Assembly: GCF_000739875.1 (NCBI RefSeq)
Contig: NZ_BBJR01000022.1
Span: 62,001 to 126,000 of the forward strand
Reading direction: 5' to 3'
Source of the DNA: Comamonas aquatica NBRC 14918
Lineage (GTDB): Bacteria; Pseudomonadota; Gammaproteobacteria; Burkholderiales; Burkholderiaceae_C
Length of the DNA stretch: 64,000 nt
Shown: piece by piece, positions 59,920 through 64,000 of the stretch
How positions within the stretch are numbered: position 1 is the first letter of the stretch
Layout of the letters: every line of letters begins with the position of its first letter
The notes under the pieces: generated by a model
The model's input: the letters and a program-made list of their open reading frames with translations, nothing else
What the model was told of the DNA's origin: nothing
Database searches by the model: none
Translations under genes and position numbers: made by a program

Positions 59920-60624
59920 ATGAAGCGTACTTTCAAGATCTACCGCTACGATCCCGATAAGGATGCCAAGCCCTACATGCAGACCGTGGAGATCGAACTC
60001 GACGGCCACGAACGCATGCTGCTGGACGCACTGGTCAAGCTCAAGGCCCAGGACCCCACCATCTCCTTCCGCCGCTCCTGCCGCGAAGGCGTGTGCGGTT
60101 CGGACGCCATGAACATCAATGGCAAGAACGGCCTGGCCTGCCTGACGAACATGAACACCCTCAAGGGCGACATCGTTCTCAAGCCCCTGCCTGGCCTGCC
60201 CGTCATCCGCGACCTGATCGTGGACATGACGCAGTTCTTTAAGCAGTACCACTCGATCAAGCCCTACCTGCAAAGCGACATCTACGCGACGCCCAGCAAG
60301 GAACGCCTACAGTCGCCCGAAGAGCGCGAAGAGCTAAACGGCCTGTACGAGTGCATTCTGTGCGCCAGCTGCTCGACCAGCTGCCCCTCGTTCTGGTGGA
60401 ACCCCGACAAGTTCGTGGGCCCTGCCGGTCTGCTGCAGGCCTACCGCTTCATCGCGGACAGCCGCGACACCGCCACCGGCGAGCGCCTGGACAACCTGGA
60501 AGACCCCTACCGTCTGTTCCGTTGCCACACCATCATGAACTGCGTGGACGTGTGCCCCAAGCACCTGAACCCCACGAAGGCCATTGGCAAGATCAAGGAG
60601 CTGATGGTGCGTCGCGCCATCTGA
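59920..60624 (+). CDS. sdhB: Succinate dehydrogenase iron-sulfur subunit
   Basis: 234 residues. [2Fe-2S] cysteines in [10 protein letters not shown] and LAC; [4Fe-4S] and [3Fe-4S] ligands in [12 protein letters not shown] and [17 protein letters not shown]. It links the flavin to the quinone site. sdhE follows after three bases. Confidence 0.97.
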   Translation: MKRTFKIYRYDPDKDAKPYMQTVEIELDGHERMLLDALVKLKAQDPTISFRRSCREGVCGSDAMNINGKNGLACLTNMNTLKGDIVLKPLPGLPVIRDLIVDMTQFFKQYHSIKPYLQSDIYATPSKERLQSPEEREELNGLYECILCASCSTSCPSFWWNPDKFVGPAGLLQAYRFIADSRDTATGERLDNLEDPYRLFRCHTIMNCVDVCPKHLNPTKAIGKIKELMVRRAI

Positions 60625-60627
60625 TCC

Positions 60628-60903
60628 ATGAACGACATGGACGCAATCCTCGAAGAACGGGAGCGCGACCTGCTGCGGTGGCGAAGCCGCCGCGGCCTGG
60701 TCGAGAACGATCTCTACATCGAGAAGTTTTTCGCCACCCATGGCAACCAATTGACGCGGAGACACGCAATTGGTTTGTCTGCCCTGATGGACTTGGCAGA
60801 CAACGATCTGATGGACCTGTTCCTGCGCCGCAAAGAGCCAGAAGGTGCATTGGACACCCCTGAAGTTAGAGAAGTGCTGCAGATGGTGCGCAAGCCCATC
60901 TGA
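60628..60903 (+). CDS. sdhE: Succinate dehydrogenase assembly factor SdhE
   Basis: 91 residues. The hallmark [17 protein letters not shown] (equivalent to the RGxxE motif needed for FAD attachment) is present. SdhE promotes covalent flavinylation of SdhA, encoded just upstream. It is part of the sdhCDABE-gltA unit. Confidence 0.93.
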   Translation: MNDMDAILEERERDLLRWRSRRGLVENDLYIEKFFATHGNQLTRRHAIGLSALMDLADNDLMDLFLRRKEPEGALDTPEVREVLQMVRKPI

Positions 60904-60962
60904 TCAGCACAGCTTGCAAAAAAGGCCGACCAGAGCCGGCCGATCAGAGAAGGAAGTTGGAA

Positions 60963-62273
60963 ATGAAACTCGCAGACAACAAAGCAACGCTGTCTTTCAG
61001 CAATGGCGCGCCCAGCGTCGAACTGCCGGTTTACCAGGGCAATATCGGCCCGGATGTCATCGACATCCGCAAGCTGTACGGCCAGTCGGGCATGTTCACC
61101 TATGACCCGGGCTTCCTCTCTACGGCGGCGTGCCAGTCGGCCATCACCTACATCGATGGCGACAAGGGCGAACTGCTGTACCGCGGCTACCCCATCGAGC
61201 AGCTGGCCAAGAACTGCAACTTCCTGGAAACCTGCTACCTGCTGCTGTACGGGGAACTGCCCAACGAATCCCAGAAGGCTGACTTCGAGAACCGCGTGAC
61301 CCAGCACACGATGGTCAACGAACAGATGCAGTTCTTCCTGCGTGGCTTCCGCCGCGATGCCCACCCCATGGCCGTGCTGACCGGTCTGGTGGGCGGCATG
61401 TCGGCCTTCTACCACGACAGCACCGACATCAACAACCCTGAGCACCGTGAAATCGCCGCGATCCGCCTGATCGCCAAGATGCCCACGCTGGTCGCCATGG
61501 CTTACAAGTACGGCATCGGCGCCCCCTACATGTACCCCAAGAACGACCTGTCGTACGCCGGCAACTTCATGCGCATGATGTTCGGCAACCCTTGCGAAGA
61601 GTACAAGGTCAATCCCGTGGTCGAAAAGGCCCTGGACCGCATCTTCATCCTGCACGCTGACCACGAGCAGAACGCTTCCACCTCCACCGTGCGTCTGTGC
61701 GGCTCGTCGGGCACCAACCCCTTCGCCGCCATCTCCGCCGGCGTGGCCTGTCTGTGGGGCCCTGCCCACGGCGGCGCCAACGAAGCCTGCCTGAACATGC
61801 TGGAGCACATCCAGGCCAACGGCGGCATCGCCAAGGTCGGTGAGTTCATGGAGCAGGTCAAGGACAAGAACAGCGGCGTCAAGCTGATGGGCTTTGGCCA
61901 CCGCGTGTACAAGAACTACGACCCCCGCGCCAAGCTGATGCAGGAAACCTGCAACGAGATCCTGGCCGAACTGGGCCTGGAAAAGGATCCGCTGTTCGCC
62001 CTGGCCAAGCAACTAGAAAAGATTGCCCTGGAAGACGACTACTTCGTCCAGCGCAAGCTCTACCCCAACGTGGACTTCTACTCCGGTATCGTGCAGCGCG
62101 CCATCGGTATCCCCGTGAAGCTGTTCACCGGCATCTTCGCCCTGGCCCGTACCGTGGGCTGGATCGCCCAGCTGAACGAACAAATGGCCGACCCCGAGTA
62201 CAAGATCGGTCGTCCCCGCCAGCTGTTCACCGGCTCCGTCGCCCGCGACGTCAAGCCTCTGAACCAGCGTTGA
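60963..62273 (+). CDS. gltA: Citrate synthase (type II, hexameric)
   Basis: 436 residues. The catalytic histidines and aspartate lie in [28 protein letters not shown] and the later VDFYSGI segment. The enzyme makes citrate from oxaloacetate and acetyl-CoA, feeding AcnB. AGGAAG precedes the ATG (the preceding TTG is disregarded). It is followed by two hairpins, the second a terminator. Confidence 0.97.
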   Translation: MKLADNKATLSFSNGAPSVELPVYQGNIGPDVIDIRKLYGQSGMFTYDPGFLSTAACQSAITYIDGDKGELLYRGYPIEQLAKNCNFLETCYLLLYGELPNESQKADFENRVTQHTMVNEQMQFFLRGFRRDAHPMAVLTGLVGGMSAFYHDSTDINNPEHREIAAIRLIAKMPTLVAMAYKYGIGAPYMYPKNDLSYAGNFMRMMFGNPCEEYKVNPVVEKALDRIFILHADHEQNASTSTVRLCGSSGTNPFAAISAGVACLWGPAHGGANEACLNMLEHIQANGGIAKVGEFMEQVKDKNSGVKLMGFGHRVYKNYDPRAKLMQETCNEILAELGLEKDPLFALAKQLEKIALEDDYFVQRKLYPNVDFYSGIVQRAIGIPVKLFTGIFALARTVGWIAQLNEQMADPEYKIGRPRQLFTGSVARDVKPLNQR

Positions 62274-62317
62274 TCCCACGGGCTGCCCTGGTGGCAGCCC
62301 GCGCATCCGCACCGCCA

Positions 62318-62351
62318 AAGCCAGCACGCCGTCCCGCCTGCTGGCTTTTTT
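62318..62351 (+). terminator. Intrinsic terminator after gltA
   Basis: AGCCAGCA pairs with TGCTGGCT across a 12-base loop, followed by six T. A further GC hairpin GGGCTGCC/GGCAGCCC precedes it at about 62280-62300. Confidence 0.87.
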
Positions 62352-62441
62352 CATAGCACTTAGCGTTTTCCAAATAAGGTTTTCAGGTGCTTTTCAGCAT
62401 CAAACCCTGGATTCACGAGCGCCAGCCACTCTGTTTATTAG
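62346..62441. repeat. Terminal-inverted-repeat element R13, long class, degenerate
   Basis: The left end TTTTTTCATAGCACTTAGCG shares T-run and CATAGC..TAGCG with the family. The reverse complement of the right end is CTAATAAACAGAGTGGCTGG. The length (96 bp) fits the long class. Its left edge overlaps the T run of the gltA terminator. Confidence 0.5.
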
Positions 62442-62561
62442 AGCAGGAAAACCGTGCACCCCGGGGCACTTGCCTGGGGCGCCTGCACGGCGGCCACGGC
62501 AACACGCTACAGTGTGGGCCGTTGTGTTTCACCTGCGGCCGCCGTCCTGCGGCCTACCTCC

Positions 62562-63368
62562 ATGGCCAAACGACCCCACCGCCGCCTCCCTCCCATCCAC
62601 GGCGCTGCTGACATTGCCCAATCCCGCGAAGCCGGCCTGCTGGCCGCCCGCGTGCTGGAAATGCTGACCCCGCATGTGCAGCCCGGCGTCAGCACCGACC
62701 ACCTGGACCGCCTGTGCCACGACTTCATCGTCGATGAGCTGCGCTGCATCCCCGCCAACATCGGCTACCACGGCTACCCCAAGACGGTGTGCGCCTCGGT
62801 CAACGAGGTGGTCTGCCACGGCATTCCCTCGGCCCAGGAGATCCTGAAGGACGGCGACATCGTCAACATCGACGTGGCACTGATCAAGAACGGCTGGTTC
62901 GGCGACACCTCGCGCATGTACACCGTGGGTCAGGTGGCGCCCAAGGCGCAGCAGCTGATCGACACCACCTACGAGGCCATGGTGGCCGGCATCCGCGCCG
63001 TCAAGCCCGGCGCCACGCTGGGGGACATCGGCCACGCCATCCAGACCGTGGCCCACCGCGACGGTTTTTCCGTGGTGCGCGACTACTGCGGCCACGGCAT
63101 CGGCCAGATCTACCACGACGAGCCCCAGGTGCTGCACTACGGCTACCCCGGCCAGGGCATGGCGCTGCAGGAAGGCATGATCTTCACCATTGAGCCCATG
63201 CTCAACGCCGGCAAGCACGACACCAAGGAGCTGAACGACGGCTGGACCGTGGTCACCAAGGACAAGTCGCTGTCCGCGCAGTGGGAACACATGGTCGTGG
63301 TCACCGCCACCGGCTACGACGTACTGACCGCCTGGCCCGAAGGCACCGGCCGCTACCCCGCACCGTGA
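62562..63368 (+). CDS. map: Methionine aminopeptidase type I
   Basis: 268 residues. Metal ligands are visible in [20 protein letters not shown] (two Asp), GHGIG (His), FTIEPML (Glu) and WEHMVVVT (Glu). It removes the N-terminal methionine from new proteins. The frame is open upstream; the start [11 protein letters not shown] was chosen because earlier codons are not conserved-looking. It is not in its frequent place beside rpsB, suggesting a second map gene elsewhere. Its stop overlaps the next gene's GTG (GTGA). Confidence 0.92.
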   Translation: MAKRPHRRLPPIHGAADIAQSREAGLLAARVLEMLTPHVQPGVSTDHLDRLCHDFIVDELRCIPANIGYHGYPKTVCASVNEVVCHGIPSAQEILKDGDIVNIDVALIKNGWFGDTSRMYTVGQVAPKAQQLIDTTYEAMVAGIRAVKPGATLGDIGHAIQTVAHRDGFSVVRDYCGHGIGQIYHDEPQVLHYGYPGQGMALQEGMIFTIEPMLNAGKHDTKELNDGWTVVTKDKSLSAQWEHMVVVTATGYDVLTAWPEGTGRYPAP

Positions 63369-63724
63369 GCGCAGAAGGCCTCCCCTCCCTGGGCAATGGC
63401 TACGGCTACCTGGGCATTGCCATCGTGGCCGAGGTGCTGGCCACGTCCTTCCTCAAGAGCGCCGAAGGCTTCACCCGGCTGTGGCCCAGCGTGATCGTGG
63501 CCGTGGGCTACGGCATCGCCTTCCTGTGCCTGTCGCTGACCCTGCGCACCATCCCCACGGGCGTGGCCTACGCCATCTGGTCGGGCGCGGGCATCGTGCT
63601 GGTGTCGGCGATTGCCTGGATATTCCTGGGCCAGAAGCTGGATGCCCCGGCCCTGATCGGCATGGGCCTGATCCTGGCCGGCGTGCTGGTGATCAACCTG
63701 TTTTCCAAGACCGCCGGACACTGA
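63365..63724 (+). CDS. emrE: Small multidrug resistance transporter (EmrE type)
   Basis: 119 residues, four helices. The essential membrane glutamate is in [20 protein letters not shown], and [19 protein letters not shown] is a near-exact SMR signature. It exports cationic drugs with proton exchange. The GTG start overlaps the map stop by four bases, so it is translated from the same message. Confidence 0.92.
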   Translation: MSAEGLPSLGNGYGYLGIAIVAEVLATSFLKSAEGFTRLWPSVIVAVGYGIAFLCLSLTLRTIPTGVAYAIWSGAGIVLVSAIAWIFLGQKLDAPALIGMGLILAGVLVINLFSKTAGH

Positions 63725-63743
63725 GGCCTTCCACTCACCCCTG

Positions 63744-63773
63744 AAAAAAGCGCTTTCGAGGAAGCGCTTTTTT
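63744..63773. terminator. Bidirectional intrinsic terminator
   Basis: AAAAAAGCGCTT/AAGCGCTTTTTT with a 6-base loop, flanked by A and T runs. It serves emrE and, on the other strand, the nitroreductase. Confidence 0.95.
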
Positions 63774-63790
63774 CATGTTCAGCCCCCGGC

Positions 63791-64000
63791 TCAGAAGCCG
63801 CGCAGCTGGCCCCACTCGGCAAAGTCGGCACGCGATGCTCGCATGCTGTTGATGGGTGCGGTCTTGTCCTCGTAACCCAGGGCGATGCCATAGGTCACCA
63901 GGTAGCCGTCGGGCACCTCCACGTGCTGCTTGACCACCGCGTCGTAACGGCGCCAGAAGCCCTGGGCACAGGTGGCCAGGCCTTCCTCGGTCGCCCGCAG
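63791..64000 (-). CDS. Nitroreductase-family protein (C-terminal part)
   Basis: Only the last 69 residues are in the window. They begin ATEEGLATCAQGFW, include VPDGYLVTYGIALGYED and end EWGQLRGF, which is the C-terminal pattern of FMN nitroreductases, including the conserved loop GLATC..GFW. The substrate cannot be predicted. It converges on emrE. Confidence 0.8.
   Translation of the reverse strand: MRATEEGLATCAQGFWRRYDAVVKQHVEVPDGYLVTYGIALGYEDKTAPINSMRASRADFAEWGQLRGF

Noticed and set aside
58264-60273. Long minus-strand open frame opposite sdhA/sdhB
   Set aside because: Same reasoning: no domain, composition dictated by the sdhA codons on the other strand.
1833-62441. CRISPR array or insertion sequence as the source of the repeats
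   Set aside because: Copies are dispersed, inverted at their ends, lack spacers of even length, and no transposase or cas gene is present.
1-64000. tRNA, rRNA or prophage genes
   Set aside because: I looked for T-loop GGTTCGAATCC-like sequence, rRNA landmarks and phage structural or integrase genes and saw none.

Overview
The window is chromosomal DNA of a high-GC Betaproteobacterium, most likely in the family Comamonadaceae (Acidovorax/Comamonas/Delftia relatives). This rests on the protein families seen, on the cluster mdh | gntR-sdhCDABE-gltA with acnB and tam alongside, and on a dispersed AAAAA..AGCTG..AGCGC inverted-repeat family that I associate with this family. I see no rRNA, tRNA, CRISPR array, transposase or prophage. 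The sequence is ordinary core chromosome with a few accessory or unusual patches.

Layout. 0-12 kb: the end of a GGDEF/EAL protein, a CBS-domain protein, a MetY-type sulfhydrylase with a GNAT enzyme, an alpha/beta hydrolase, an orphan PoNi-type immunity protein (DUF1911), a second hydrolase, a YihY membrane protein back-to-back with DUF2069, and a LysR regulator divergent from a GlcD-type FAD oxidoreductase. 12-21 kb: a lipoprotein, thyA behind a terminator-like hairpin, folA, an ApaH/PrpE-like phosphatase, a low-GC patch with two weak ORFs, xth, an MFS exporter, a lipoprotein, rarD and truC. 21-33 kb: a DHH phosphoesterase, an M20 amidohydrolase, a Bug-type binding protein, a PAS-GGDEF-EAL protein, the GTPase YlqF, a chemoreceptor, gshA and an SDR dehydrogenase. 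33.0-33.5 kb is an AT-rich island (about 36% GC over its core by hand count) with DnaA-box-like sequences and a 37-bp imperfect direct repeat.

33.5-48.6 kb: a small ferredoxin, ribBX-ribH-nusB (riboflavin and antitermination), an aminotransferase, ybgC-tolQRA (without tolB-pal), trhP, a stand-alone ParB-like protein, an old yellow enzyme, a MocR regulator, ccoG, a DUF5610 protein and a VOC protein. 48.6-62.3 kb is a TCA-cycle block. On the minus strand runs mdh-tam-(CitE-like)-secreted protein-acnB, followed by an ankyrin protein and a nucleoside deaminase. On the plus strand runs gntR, then sdhC-sdhD-sdhA-sdhB-sdhE-gltA. A palindromic TCTTATATAAGA site in the mdh/gntR divergent spacer is a likely shared operator. 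62.3-64 kb: map, an EmrE-type exporter and the end of a nitroreductase.

The most unusual feature is a family of at least 13 intergenic inverted repeats in two size classes (about 52 and about 95 bp). Both classes have the same ends. The long class encloses a further hairpin, and two copies share nearly the same inner hairpin. The copies sit in spacers, several between converging genes where they look like bidirectional terminators, and some supply the stop codon or start region of a neighbouring gene.
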